From Ricinus communis (Eukaryota; Streptophyta; Magnoliopsida; Malpighiales; Euphorbiaceae): a stretch of DNA of 64,000 bases. The notes beneath the pieces were generated by a model. It saw nothing but the letters and a program-made list of their open reading frames with translations. It ran no database searches and was not told the DNA's origin. How positions within the stretch are numbered: the stretch's first letter is position 1; each line of letters begins with the position of its first letter. The position numbers and the translations under genes are program-made. The stretch is from positions 15,938,802-16,002,801 of the forward strand of contig NC_063258.1 in NCBI RefSeq assembly GCF_019578655.1. The letters are read 5' to 3'. Below, piece by piece: positions 11,456 through 23,523 of this stretch.

Positions 11456-13000
11456 TTAGGCACGACGACTCCTAATGATACAAGGTTGGGCATAAGGAAT
11501 CATGGGAACACAAATAACAAACTTGACTACCGGCATTGGCTTAGCATGATGATCAAGTAGGAGAGACGTGAATCCACGTGCGTAAGGGAGAAATCATGTT
11601 GTTTCAATTAATCAAAGTGCAATACAAGCCGAAATTCGAGCACTTTGATGTTTGAATTGCATATAATAAAGTAATTTGGATGGAAGTATTTTTAGGTAGG
11701 CCCACCTGAATTTATCCTTATTTTTGTTAAGCTAGCTTATAAAATTTAGGACTACGAGAGTTGTTGCCCAGTCAACTCCTCTCTGGTCCTTGATTTGACT
11801 TTAGTTTATTAATCTTTATTTATTTATTTATTCATATTTAGCTTTTAGTGTGTTCTTCTTACGGAATGAGGGTTTCGCATTATAAGAACTGCACACAACT
11901 GAATACTTGAGCCTAATGAGCATATTATTTTAGTTTTCTACCTTGCAGGAAATCAAGTTATGTGTTCTTTCAAGAAATTTGTGGACTTATTAATACTTTA
12001 GTGAGCATAAACTTATCTCTCATGTCCTTCCTTTCGCTTGTGTTCTTTGTCTAAGCTTCTGTTTAAATCAATTTGATTTGATCCTTAGTTAGCTGTATGG
12101 AAGAGAATAAAGAACTTGTGATTTCTTTCCTTATCAGATCTAAAATCCTACCTATATTCTCTTTTTGTTTGTTTCTTTTGTATCTTTCTTTCTAATCTCT
12201 ATCTAGTATGTTAGTTTTATTTTATATGGGGAGCATAAACACGAGTGTTGTGTGAATGCGCATGGAAGCGGTAATCATAGGCACCGATCCAATGCTTTAA
12301 CGAATGTGAAGAAAGAGAATTAGTTGATCGTGTATTGATATCATTCTCAGACTGATTGTGAAGGAATCTTTTAGATGAAAGAAGAAAGGCCGAAAATCGA
12401 GGCATGCCCAAATATTCTGACTCAGGCCTTTCACCATTAGGATTTCCATCCTTCCTTGTTGCTCTGGGCATGAGGACACCTGATGATGCAAGGTTGGGCA
12501 TAAGCACATGGGAACGCAATTAACAAGCTTGACTAGTGGCTTTGGGCTTAGTTTGAAGATCAAGCAGGAGAGACGTAAATCTACACGTGTATGGAGAAAT
12601 AAGGTTGTTTTCGATTAATTCAAGCATAATACAAGCCAGAATTTGAGTGCATTGATGTTCGATATGCATATAATGAAGTAGTTTGGGTAGGAGTGTTTTT
12701 GGGTAGGCCCACCTGAATTTACCCTTATTTTTATTAAGTTGGCACATAAAATTTAGGGCTACGAGAGTTATTGCCTAGTCAACTCCTCTTTAGTTCTTAA
12801 TTTGACTTTAGTTTATTAATCTCTATTTATTTATATATTCATATTTAGCTTCTAGTCTCTTCTTATAGAATGAGGGCTTCCGCACTATAAAAATTGCACG
12901 CCACTGAATACTTGAAGCTAATAAGGGTAATATTTCAGTTTTCTACCTTGTAGGAAATCAAGTTATGTGTTCTTTCAATAAACTTGTGGACTTTTCAACA
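11456..13000 (-). repeat. ~1-kb repeat, about 1.5 reverse units in tandem
   Basis: TATA-like landmarks near 11878 and 12883 are 1005 bp apart. It ends at an inversion junction where AACAC meets CTCTCATAGTCCC. Confidence 0.85.
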
Positions 13001-13381
13001 CTCTCATAGTCCCAAATTTTATGAGCCAGCTTAACGAAAACAAGGGAAAATTTGCGTGGGGGTACTTAATAACACTCCGACTAAAAATACTTCATTATAT
13101 CCATCCCAAACATTAAAGCGGTTGAATTCCCACTCATACTACACTTGGATTAATCGAAAACAACATAATGTCTCCCTTACGCGCATGGATTTATGTCTCA
13201 TCCTACTTTACCATCAAGCAAAGACCGAATGCCATCGATCAACCTTGTCAATTGCACTCCCATAATTCCTTACGCCAATCCTTGTGTCATCAGGAGTCTT
13301 CATCCTTAGTGGAGCAAGTAATGAAGGAGATCTCAATGGTGCAAATCATGAATAAGAATATCTAGGCGTGCCTTGATTCTC
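13001..13381 (+). repeat. ~1-kb repeat, short forward block
   Basis: About 0.4 of a unit, from the TATGAGCCAGCTTAA landmark to CCTTGATTCTC, with inversion junctions at both ends. Confidence 0.82.
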
Positions 13382-14090
13382 ATCCTTTCTCTTATGTTCT
13401 TTGTCTACCTTTGTGTTTAAATCAATTTGATTTGAGCCTTACGCTTAGCCGTATGGAAGAGGAGAAAGAACTTATGACTTATTTCCTTATCGGATATGAA
13501 ATCCTACCTACATTCTCATTTTTTTTGTCTTTTATGTCTCTAGTTCTAATCTCTATCTAGTATGACGGTTGGTTTTATTTGCCGAGCATAAACACAACTT
13601 TTGAGTGAAAGTGTGTGAAAGCGGTAATCTTAGGCACCAATCTAATGCTTCGATGAACGTGAAGGAAGAGAATTAGTTGATCGAGTGTTGATATCATTCT
13701 CTGAATGATCGGAGATGAATCTTTTGGAAGAAAGAGGGAACGATGAGAATCTAGTCACGAACAAATATTCTGATTCAAGATTTGCACCATTAGGATCTCC
13801 ATCATTCCTTATTCCTCTAGGTACGATGACACACGATGAAACAAGGATTGGCATAAGGAATCATGGAAATGCAATTGATAAGCTTGACCGATGGCATTAG
13901 GGCTTAACTTGAAGATCAAGCAGGACATAACGTAAATCCACATGCATAAGGGAGAAATCATAATGTTATCAATGAATTGAAACATAATATAATCAGGAAT
14001 GAGAGCTTTTTAATCTTTGGGATGCTTACAATTAAGTAATTTGGTATGCAGTGTTATTAGGTAGGCCCACATGAATTTTCTCTCGTAGTC
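13382..14090 (-). repeat. ~1-kb repeat, reverse block
   Basis: Starts in the CTTTCTCTTATGTTCTTTG segment. It contains a 61-codon frame at 13715-13900 (MNLLEERG...) that recurs in other copies. Confidence 0.82.
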
Positions 14091-14942
14091 ACAAATCTTA
14101 TGAGCCAGCTTAATAAAAGTAAGGGAAAATCCGCATGGGCCTACCTAATAACACTCTGACCCATACTATTTAATTATATGTGTTCCAAACATCAAAACGC
14201 TTGCATTCCCACTTATATAGGCTTAGTCTAGTCTTCTTGGCTGAAATCATAAATGGGTTGTCTCCTCTTTGATGATCTTTTCTATAGGTAGAACTACTGT
14301 GAGCTGTCTAAACTTCGACTTTAATGAAAATAATATGATTTCTTCCTTACGCTTGTGGATTTACATCCTATCCTGCTTGATCATCAAGCCAATCCCCAAT
14401 GCCACTAATTAGGCTTTTTAATTGCATTCCCATGATTCCTTATGCCAATCTTTCTGTCATTAGGAGTCATCGTGCCTAGATGAACAAGGAATGATGGAGA
14501 TCCTATTAGTGCAAATCATGAATCAGGATATTTGGGCGTCTCTTGATTCTCGGCGTTCCCTCTTTCCTCTTAAAGTCACGTCTGCGATTATTGGAAGAAT
14601 GATATCAATACTCGATCAACTAATTTTCTTTCATCCCATTTGTCCAAGCATTGGATCGGTGCAAATGATTGTCACTTCCATGTGTTTTAACTCAACAGTC
14701 CTATTTATGCTCGCCAAATAAAATGAAACCATCATACCAGACATCAATTAGAAAGAGACGAACAAAAGAAATAAATAAATGAGAACATAGGTAGGATTTA
14801 GAATCCGATAAGGAAAGAAATCACAAGTTCTTTATTCCATGGCTAAGTATAAGGATCAAATCAAATTGATTTAAACACAAGGGCAGACAAAGAACACAAA
14901 AGCGAGGAAGGATGTGAGCAATAAGTCTAGGTTCACTGGTGC
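14091..14942 (+). repeat. ~1-kb repeat, forward block with a small insert
   Basis: Forward unit interrupted at about 14216-14325 by roughly 110 bp not seen in other copies. It ends at GGTGCG, where a reverse block begins. Confidence 0.8.
14216..14325. other. ~110-bp insert absent from other repeat copies
   Basis: Begins about GGCTTAGTCTAGTC and ends about CTTCGACTTTA. The flanking repeat is continuous across it. No terminal repeats or coding signal are visible to me. Confidence 0.45.
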
Positions 14943-15547
14943 GGTAATCATAGGCATTGATCCAATGCTTTGACGAATGTGAAGAAGGAAAATTAGTTGA
15001 TCGTGTATTGATATCATTCTCCGAATGATCAGGGGTGAATCTTTTGGAGGGAAAAGGGAACGATAGGAATCGAGGCACGCTTAAATATTCCAATTCGGGA
15101 TTTGCACCATTGGGATCTCCATCCTTCCTTGTTCTTCTAGGCATGAGGACTCCTAATGGCATAGGATTTGGCGTAAAGAATCTGGGAACACAATTGACAA
15201 GCTTGACCACTGGCATTGGGCCTCAGCTTGATGGTCAAGTAGAATGAGATGTAAATCCACGTGCGTAAGTGAGAAATCATGTTATTTTCGATTAGTCCAA
15301 GCGTAATACAAGCTAAAATTCGAGCTGTTTGATGTTTGAAATGCAGATAATGAAGTAATTTAGGTCAAAGTGATATTACGTAGGCCCACACAAATTTTCT
15401 CTTATTTTCATTAAACTAGCTCATAAAGTTTGGGACTACGAGAGTTGTTGCCTAGTCAGCTCTTCTCTCGTTCTTGATTTGACTTTAATTTATTCATCTT
15501 TCTTTATTTATTTATTCATATTTATCTTCTAGTTTGTTCCTCTTATG
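14943..15547 (-). repeat. ~1-kb repeat, reverse block (left edge of duplicated segment A)
   Basis: Shares private variants with 37290-37663 plus 39079-39314, for example GATGGTCAAGTAGAA and AAAGTGAYATTACGTAGG. It is paralogous to that block rather than to the average unit. Confidence 0.82.
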
Positions 15548-16302
15548 CTCACATTGTCACTTGTATTATGCTTGGATAAATTGAAAACAATATGATTTCT
15601 CCCTTACGCACATGGATTTACGTATCGTCCTGCTTGATCATCAAACTAAGCCCCAATGCCACCATTGAAGCTTGTCACTTGCGTTCCCATGATTCCTTAT
15701 GCCAAACCTTGTCTCATTAGGAGTCCTCATGCCTAGAGGAACAAGGAAGTATGCAAATCCCAGTAGTGCAAATCTTGAATCAGAATATTTAGCATGCCTC
15801 GATTCTCGTTGTTCCTTCATTCCTCTAAAAGATTCATCCGTGATAATTTGGAGAATGATATCAATACATGATCAACTAATATTCTTTCTTCGCATTTGTT
15901 GAAGCATTGGATCAATGCCTATAATTGCCGCTTCCATGCGCTTTCACTCAACTCTCGTGATTATGCTCACCAAATAAAACCAAACCATCTTATAAGATAG
16001 AGATTAGAGAGTAGGCCATAAAAAAAACAAAATGAGAACATAGGTAGGATTTTGGATCCCATAAGGAAAGAAATCACAAGTTCTTTATTCTCTTCCATAC
16101 GGCTAAGCGTAAGCATCAAATTGAATTGATTTAAACACAAGGGTAGATAAAGAACAAAAGAGAAAGGAAGGACGTGAGGGATAAGTCTATGTCACTAGTG
16201 CGAGTGTTGATAAGTCCACAAAGTTCTTGAGAGAACGCATAACTTGATTTCCCACAAGCTAGAAAAGTAAAATAATATATGTTCATTAGCCTCAATTATT
16301 CG
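15548..16302 (+). repeat. ~1-kb repeat, forward block
   Basis: The junction CTCTTATGCTCACATTGTC at the left edge is the same inversion junction found at about 39314. It ends with the ATTCG target site of gypsy-2a. Confidence 0.83.
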
Positions 16303-16420
16303 TGATGTGATTCTTTATGGATTTTGCAAGAAACACGCTATAAATTATTGCCAAGAATGTCTAAAGTTAGATTCACGAACAAAGACCTCGACCCAACACT
16401 TTACTAGAAGTGTGAACCTT
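16303..16420 (-). repeat. gypsy-2a 3' LTR remnant
   Basis: Only the last ~118 bp (minus-strand sense) survive, matching 19790-19910 and 40979-41098. It is joined directly to reverse transcriptase sequence. Confidence 0.88.
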
Positions 16421-16990
16421 GATATTAGTGCAAAAAGAACACTTCTTGAAATTGACAAATAAAGATTCATTCCGCAAAACATGTAACAACATGCGCACAT
16501 GCTCCATATGATCATCCAAGTTATGACTATAAACAAGTATATCATCAAAATAAACAACTACAAATTTTCCTATAAAAGCACACAAAACATGATTCATAAG
16601 GCTCAAAAATGTACTTGTGCGTTAGTAAGGCCAAAAGGTATAACTAACCACTCACACAATCCATGTTTTGTTTTAAATGCAGTTATTCATTCATCATCCT
16701 CTTTCATGCGGATTTGATGATAACCACTCTTTAAGTCAATCTTAGAAAAGATACAAGCACCATGTAATTCATCAAGCATATCATCTAACCCAGGAATGGG
16801 ATGTCTATACTTTATAGTGATTTTGTTGACGGCACGACAATCAATGCACCTCCATGTTTTGTCCTTTTTAGGCACAAGTAAAACTGGAAATCCACACGGG
16901 CTTATGCTTTCCCTAATTAATCCTTTAGTCATCATTCTTCAACTTGCCTTTGCAGTTCCTTAGTCTCTTCAGGGTTGCTCCTATAGGCAG
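16421..16990 (-). pseudogene. gypsy-2a reverse transcriptase, 5' half
   Basis: Two out-of-frame pieces. 16687-16935 has [35 protein letters not shown] and [13 protein letters not shown]. 16373-16606 has [22 protein letters not shown], the catalytic YFDD motif, then NFKKCSFCTN before running into LTR sequence. The palm active site is present, but thumb, connection and RNase H are deleted. Confidence 0.9.
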
Positions 16991-17149
16991 GCCGATTAGG
17001 AATAGGTAATGCATGAATGAAATCAATTTGATGCTCTATTCTCTAATTGGTGGTAATCTATGTGGGGTCTCTTCGGAAAATAAATCATCAAATTCCTATA
17101 ACAAAGAGACAAAAGCACTAGGAAAAGAGGAATTAAGCTCATTAGCATT

Positions 17150-17450
17150 AAAATAGGCCTTTTTTTACATAAGTACAAACATGGTCTGATTGGCCAAGGA
17201 GGCTTTTTTCACCTCACACTCTCTTCTCTTTCCTTTCCTTTTTCTCACTTTTCACAACCTCACCTTTTTATGTTTTCTCTCATGCGCATACTCTCTTTCT
17301 TCTTCTTCTTTTTGTGAACTCATGCTCTCATTTTTTTTTTCTTTTCTTGCACACCATCACTCATGTGTTTTGTATTGGTCTCCTTTTTCATGTGCATTTG
17401 GTCTTCATACACCTCTTTGGGTGTCAAAGGAACAAGTGTAATAGATTTGG
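17150..17450 (-). pseudogene. gypsy-2a protease-RT linker, pyrimidine-rich on plus strand
   Basis: The minus strand codes VPLTPKEVYEDQMHMKKETN followed by a Lys/Glu-rich stretch. On the plus strand this is a long T/C tract with TCTTCTTCTTC at about 17297-17310. Low-complexity expansion inside the linker is likely. Confidence 0.7.
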
Positions 17451-17790
17451 CATTCATTCTAAAAGAGTACTTGTTAGTAAAACCATCATGAATGACTCGT
17501 CTATCAAATTGCCATGGGCGGCCTAAAAGAATATGTCCAGCATGCATAGGCACCATATCACACAACACCTCATCCTTATACCTACCAATAAAGAAAGACA
17601 CTAATACTTGCTTAGCAACTCTAATCGCACCATAATCATTCAACCATTTAAGCTCAAATGGCCTAGGGTGTTTAAAACTTGGCAAACATAATTTTTCAAC
17701 AAGTTCTGTACTAGCCATATTAGTACAACTACCCTCATTAATTATCATGCTATATACCTTATCTTTGACTCGACATCTAATATGAAAGAT
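17451..17790 (-). pseudogene. gypsy-2a aspartic protease, active-site Asp lost
   Basis: The frame at 17320-17748 reads MIINEGSCTNMASTELVEKL, then LKWLNDYGAIRVAKQVLV and PMHAGHILLGRPWQFDRR. The family has D-G/S-G before SCTN; here the Asp codon is AAT (Asn) at 17737-17739 and the next Gly is Glu. The fold motifs are otherwise well kept. It is inactive as written. Confidence 0.88.
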
Positions 17791-17799
17791 ATTGTCTCT

Positions 17800-19010
17800 T
17801 TGTACCTATTCCTCTTTTGTTTGCAAACTCAATGCTCGCCTTGCCACTAACATATCACCATGTTCTGCATACTCTTGGTCACTACCATCTTCTAAGGGTG
17901 GCTTCTCTTCTTCTTCGTCACTTTCGAACTTCACTTCCCTATTGTCCCTCATCATCATAGCTCTTCTATTTGGACATTGAGAAGCTATGTGGCCCATTCC
18001 CAAACACCTAAAATATTTAATATCTCTAGTTTTGGATGTTTGAGGAGTGATTTACATTACAATTTGTTGTGCCATCCACTTTGTAATCCTTGAAAGACTC
18101 AAATTTAGGCTTACAAACAGTCTTGTTATCCTTCTTCCAATTCAACTTCCATTGGGAAGTTGAGGTTGAATTAGTTTTGGCACTATTGCTCTTCAATTGT
18201 CTGTCAATCCTCATGGCCATATGTGACATATCCTCCATTTCCACATAGTGTTGAAGTTCAACCATATTAGCTATGTCTCGGTTCAATCCATGCAGGAACT
18301 TTGCCATTGTTGCTTCGCAACCTTATCCACATTAGCCCGAATAATTGCAATCTCCAGCTCTTTATACTATTCTTCAATACTCTTAGATCCTGGCACTAGA
18401 CTTTGCAATATATTATGCAACTGTCTAAGATAATGTTAAGGAATAAAATGTCTCCTCATCACAGCTTTCATCTCCTCCTTTGTGGAAATAGGATGCCCTC
18501 GATTCCTCCTCCTACTTATCACAAGTTGGTCCTACCAAATAATAATATGATTAGTAAATCCTACAGCAACAAGTTTTACCTTTCTCTCTTCCGAGTAGTT
18601 GTGGCAATCGAACATAAGCTCCACTTTCTTTTTCCACTCATGATAAGACTCGAGATCGCTCTTTCCTTGAAAAGTTGGGATTTTCATCTTAATGTTTTCG
18701 AAATTCCCATTTACTCTCCTTGCTCCTCTTTCATAATTGTCAAATCTACCTCGGTTTACATTAGACCCACGTTCCACCTCTTCAAAGTTATCATCATCAT
18801 ATTCTTCATGGTCCATGTCATGGATGTACCTCGGCCTCCCGTTGTGTTGATTGAGATGCTTAGGCTGCCCCCTTTGGGAACTTGACTCCACCCTCTCCAA
18901 CCTCTCATCCATGCTCTTGAACCTTATATTGAGCCGTTCCAAGATCCCTTGTATAACCTTCATGTACAATTTTAGGTCCACATCCTTTAGCTCGTCCTCC
19001 GCAATCCCTT
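17800..19010 (-). pseudogene. gypsy-2a gag fragments
   Basis: Three frames. 18532-18981 is the N-terminal part: a coiled-coil-like start with LERLNIRFKSMDERLERVE, an Arg/Asp-rich stretch, then KIPTFQGKSDLESYHEWKKK. 18026-18307 is the core C-terminal part with FLHGLNRDIANMVELQHYVE. 17806-18003 is the knuckle GMGHIASQCPN and an acidic tail. In the CCHC knuckle the first Cys appears as Tyr (about 18011). Gag would form the particle. Confidence 0.88.
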
Positions 19011-19775
19011 TATCTTTACTTTAAGACATTATGTAAATCTGCAAAACAAAGAAATTTGTTGTTCCTCACATACTCCCTTATGTGTTTGCAGTAAAAAAAG
19101 GTCATACTCTCGTGTTTCGCACAAATCGGCTTTTACCCTCTTTTAGACTCACACACTCTTGCCTTTTTTCGCTCTAATTCTTTCTATAGTTCTTGTAAGT
19201 ACTAATTATTTCTTAATCAAAATAGCCTTTTTAGAGCTTAATTGACACTACTCAAGATCTTTCTAAAGCTTAAGTAGCACGTTTTTAAGAAAATGGGTTC
19301 AAATGAAATGGTTAAGGTAAAAGTAAAATAACTAGTATGGTGTGAAGTTATGTTATATGGCAGCAATAAATGATAAACAAGAAAGCCTTAATAACTTGAA
19401 TAAAATATCAATACTCATAAATGAAGAAATATAACAAACTTGGATTCTCTTTGATGAACTGAAACTTCTTTACTTTTTTTATTCTTTTCTTTTCTTTCTT
19501 TTCCCTGTGCTTTTATTTTTCTTTATTTTCTTTTCTTTGCTTTTCTCTTTCTTTTTTACCAATAACTAAATTGAAATAAATAAACTTGAATCAAAGAAAT
19601 AAAGAATATGAAATTGAAGACCCAAATTTTCGAACTTGGTGAATGGATGATAGATGGCAGCTAGGTTTTCAAAGGAATGGGTGAAAGGAAAAAAAATTAA
19701 GGTTGTAGGATAGAAATTTTAACACACAAACAAGGAAGATATCAAAGGATAAATAGAACTTGATTTTGAGCCTTA
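19011..19775 (-). other. gypsy-2a 5' leader
   Basis: Noncoding AT-rich sequence between primer site and gag, with a T/C-rich tract at about 19470-19560. No domain seen. Confidence 0.6.
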
Positions 19776-19787
19776 GCTCTTATACCA
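19776..19787 (-). other. gypsy-2a primer-binding site
   Basis: The minus strand reads TGGTATAAGAGC, one mismatch from the initiator Met-tRNA match, two bases from the LTR. Confidence 0.85.
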
Positions 19788-19789
19788 AA

Positions 19790-20676
19790 TGATGTGATTC
19801 TTGATGGATTTTGCAAGAAACACGTTGTGAAATTATTGCCCAGAATGTCTAAAGTTAGACTCATGAACAAAGTCCTCGATCCAACACTTTAATAGAAATG
19901 TGAACATTGGTATAGATAGGTTTTGGACGCCGCACTCAAGATTAGAAAGAAGGTCAGTGCTAAGTCTCAAAGAACGCCATAAGAACAAGTCTTGATAAGT
20001 TCATAAGTTCTTAGAAGAACCAAGAATTGCATTCTATCAACGGAACAATAATAAAAATATTCATTAACTTGAACCATTCGGCTATAGTGTGTTCAAATTA
20101 CCAAAGATACAACCTTAACTTCCTTTACACGTTTAGGAAGAAACTAGAATAGGAAAATAAAAATCAAAGACTAAAAAGTTTCCTAAATAATAAAATAAGT
20201 AACTAGAGTGATTTAGGCAATCTTTGATATAGGAAGAATGGACTAAATCAATACCTAATATTTTTAAATAACTAAAAGGTGCCCTTGTTTCCTAAATAAA
20301 ATTAGGTGGCTAGGTCAAGCTCACAAGCATGCACCTTCTTGTTTCATCTTTAAGCTTCTTTCCTTACTTCCTCTTTAAGAATTTGGCCTTCCCTTGTTCT
20401 ATTGAGTAAAATTTCATCCACAACTTAAAGATTCATGCCCCGACATGTTGAATTATGTTAATAACAAGATTGGGCTTGATTAACTCTAACTCTTCATATG
20501 GCTTCGAAGGCTTGGCCCAAATATCTTAAATAAGACCATTTAAGGCCCCCCTTCATTCTCTTAGCTCTAGCTCATGTAATTCATCTCCCTTGATGAATAA
20601 TAGATCACTTGGCCTTGGAACTTGATCTCCTTGACTTAGTTGGCTACTTGGTTCTTCGGGCTTTAGGGTTGCATTA
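19790..20676 (-). repeat. gypsy-2a 5' LTR
   Basis: 887 bp, TGATGTGATTC...GCATTA on the plus strand. Homologous to 40979-41876 and 49902-50806. Confidence 0.9.
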
Positions 20677-21865
20677 ATTCGGTTGCATGCGGTTTTTATA
20701 GAGTGAAAGCCCTCGTTCCATAAGAAGAAGAAATAAGAAGCTAAATATGATTAAATAAATAGAGAAATATGAATAAACTAAAGTCAAATCAAGAATTAGA
20801 GAGGAGTTGACTGGGAAATAATGCTCGTAGTCCCAAATTTTATGAGCCAGCTTAACAAAAATAAGGGTAAATTCACGTGGGCCTACCTAAAAACACTCCG
20901 ATCCAAATCAGTTCATTGTATGCATTTCAAAAATCAAAGAGCTCGAATTTCAACTTGTATTATGCTTGGATTAATAAAAACAATATAATTTCTCATTTAT
21001 GCGCATAGATTTATGGCTCATTCTACTTGATCATCGAGCTAAGGCCCAATACCATCGGTTAAGCTTGTCAATTGCGTTCATGTGATTCTTTATGCCAAAC
21101 CTTGCATCATCAGGATTCCTCGTGCCTAGAGGAATAATGAAGGATGGAGATCCAATGGTACAAATCCTAAATCAGAATATTTGGGTGTGCCTCGATTATT
21201 GTCATTCCTTCTTTCCTCTAAAATATTCGTCCGTGATCATTCGAAGAATGATATCAACACATGATCAACTAATTTTTTTCTTCACATTCTTTGAAGCATT
21301 GGATCAATGCCTATGATTGCTGCTTCCACGTGGTTTCACTCAACACTCATGTTTATGCCCCAAATTAAACCAAACCATCATTCTAGATAGAGATTAGAAA
21401 GAGAGATATAATAGAGACAAACAAAATGAGAATATAGGTAGGATTTCAGATCTGGTAAGGAAAAATATCACAAGTTCTTTATTCATTTCCATACAGCTAG
21501 GTGTAAGGATCAAATCAAATTGATTTAAACACAAGAGTAGATAAAGAACACAAAAGAAAGGAAGGACACGACGGATAAGTCTATGCTTGGTAGTGCAAGT
21601 GTTGATAAGTCCATAAGGTTTTTGAAAGAACCCATAACTTGATTTTCTGCAATATAGAAAACTAAAATAATATCTAATTACTATCAAGTATTCGGTTGGA
21701 TGCGGTTTTTATAGTGCAAAAGCCCGAATTCCATATAAGGAAGAAACTAGAAGCTAAATATGAATAAATAAATAAATAAAGATGAATAAACTAAAGTCAA
21801 ATCAACAACTAGAGAGGAGTTGCCTAGTCAACAGCTCTCATAGTCCCAAACTTTATGAGCCAGCT
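20677..21865 (+). repeat. ~1-kb repeat, more than one forward unit
   Basis: TTTTTATAG landmarks near 20691 and 21704 are 1013 bp apart. The part after gypsy-2a is paralogous to 50807-51961, including the shared AAATAAGAAGCTAAATATGA. It ends at CAGCT, the target site of LTR-B. Confidence 0.85.
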
Positions 21866-22779
21866 TGATACGAACCAAACTAGCACAACAAATCCTATAC
21901 TAACAAGGAGTCTTGATGATGCAAATCCTACTAGCTCAAGGAATTCTAATCCAATAAGGAGTCCTCACTCAACTAGGAATCCTAATCCTACAAGGATTCC
22001 TGATGATATTAGGAGTACAAGCAACGAAAGGAATCCTAGATCAACTAGGAGTCCTAGTTCGATTAAAATTACAAGTCAATGAGCTTATCCAAGACTATTG
22101 GGCTAATGACACATCAAGACTTGAAGAATTGGAATTAAGTTCAAGGCTCATTAATCTAATTCAGTTTATTGGGTTTAAATTAATTTAATTGGGCTTAAAA
22201 AGACCAAAGAAGTTGAATTGGAGCATATGAAGACTTTGGGCCTAACTTGGCTTATGTTGTGAGGCCCATCTCTATGACTTATGTAAATTAGGGTTATAAG
22301 TCTTATTTTGGGCGGCCACACATGTATTTTAACCTAACTAGGATTCTGCTTAAGTTATCTTTTTTAATTAGTAAGGTTATCCTTATTTTAGATGAGATGT
22401 AAATCCTTATTAGTTAAGATTTAGAGTTTTCTAAGGCCTCTATATAAGGCTAGTACGAATTTTGATGTAAAAGAAACTTGAAGTTGAATGATAATTGGTA
22501 TTTTTACCGTAAAGCTTATTTGATTTGTCTTTGTGTTCTTGTTTGAATGCTAATCTTACTTATCAAGGAGTTCATCTATCCTGGTGGTCTACTTGGAATT
22601 GGTGCTTAATGGACTTAGTTTTCCTTAGGTTCTAATTCTTGATCATCTTTCTAAGAAATGTGTCTTCTAACCTTTCTTAGGGGTTGAACCGAATTGGTTC
22701 TTAGGGTTGTCATGTTAATGTGTTGGGGGTCTGCAATTCAGAAGGGGTTCTCAAGCTTATTTATGGAGGTTCCATATAA
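21866..22779 (+). mobile_element. LTR-B: 914-bp solo LTR of a gypsy-like family
   Basis: Starts TGATACGAACC and ends CATATAA (probably TATCA mutated). The target duplication CAGCT is at 21861-21865 and 22780-22784. Near 22065-22190 it encodes LQVNELIQDYWAND, resembling the LTR-encoded tails of gypsy-1 and gypsy-2. CTATATAAGG near 22440 is a good TATA box. No internal region is present. The copy at 51962 sits at the same site. Confidence 0.85.
21939..22064 (+). repeat. 18-bp tandem repeat inside LTR-B
   Basis: AGGANTCCT-type motifs start at 21939, 21957, 21975, 21993, 22011, 22029 and 22047, exactly 18 bp apart. In one frame this gives six-residue repeats of the form R-[NS]-P-x-x-T. The spacing is one multiple of three, so it could expand without breaking a frame. 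Confidence 0.85.
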
Positions 22780-23523
22780 CAGCTTAATGAAAAGGAGGGA
22801 AAATCTACGAGGGCCTACCTAATAACATCCCCACTCAAATTACTTCTTTATATGCATCCTAAACATCAAAACACTTGCATGCCCACTTGCATTACACTTT
22901 GATTAATCAAAACCAACATGATATCTCTCTACTATGCGTGGATTTACGTCTCGTCCGACTTGATTATCAAGCTAAGCCCTAATGCCATTGGTTAAGCTTG
23001 TCAATTACATTCCCATGATTCCTTACGTCAATCCTTGTGTCATCGTGAGTCCTCGTCCCTAGAGGAATAAGGAATGATGGAGATCTTAATAGTGCAAATC
23101 CTGAATCAAGATATTTGGGCATGCCTCAATTCTCGGTGTTCCCTCTTTCCTCCAAAAGATTCTTCCATGATCATTGAAAGAATGATATCAATACTCGATC
23201 AACTAATTTTGTTTCTTCACATTTGTCAAAGGATTGGAACGGTGCCTATGATTGTCGCTTCGACACACTTAAACTCAACACTCTTGTTTATGCTTGCCAA
23301 ATAAAACCAAACCATAAAACAAGACATAGATTGAAAGAGATGAACAAAAGAAATGAACAAATGAGAACATAGTTTGGATTTTGGATTTGATGAGGAAACA
23401 AAATAGCAAATATTTTATTCTCTTCTATGTCTAAGCGTAAGGATCAAATCGAATTGATTTAAATAAAGGAGTAGACAAAGAACACAAAAGAAACGAAGGA
23501 CATGAGCAATAAGTCTAGGTTCG
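22780..23523 (+). repeat. ~1-kb repeat, forward block
   Basis: Continues the unit cut by LTR-B. Interrupted by gypsy-1b after TAGGTTCG. Confidence 0.83.

Larger units (their letters stand above)
16303..20676 (-). mobile_element. gypsy-2a: internally deleted Ty3/gypsy element
   Basis: Starts TGATGTGATTC and ends GCATTA (GCATCA in its twin). The target duplication ATTCG is at 16298-16302 and 20677-20681. Read on the minus strand: full 5' LTR (19790-20676), Met-tRNA-type primer site, gag, protease, the first half of reverse transcriptase, then an abrupt join at 16420/16421 to the first ~118 bp of the 3' LTR. The rest of RT, RNase H, integrase, polypurine tract and most of the 3' LTR are gone. 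It sits at the same point of the repeat as gypsy-2b. Confidence 0.92.

Noticed and set aside
23074..23304. Open frame MMEILIVQILNQDIW..., repeated at 14491, 71 and elsewhere
   Set aside because: Recurs because the ~1-kb repeat recurs. The frame is closed in many copies and overlaps other open frames, so there is no sign it is the coding one.
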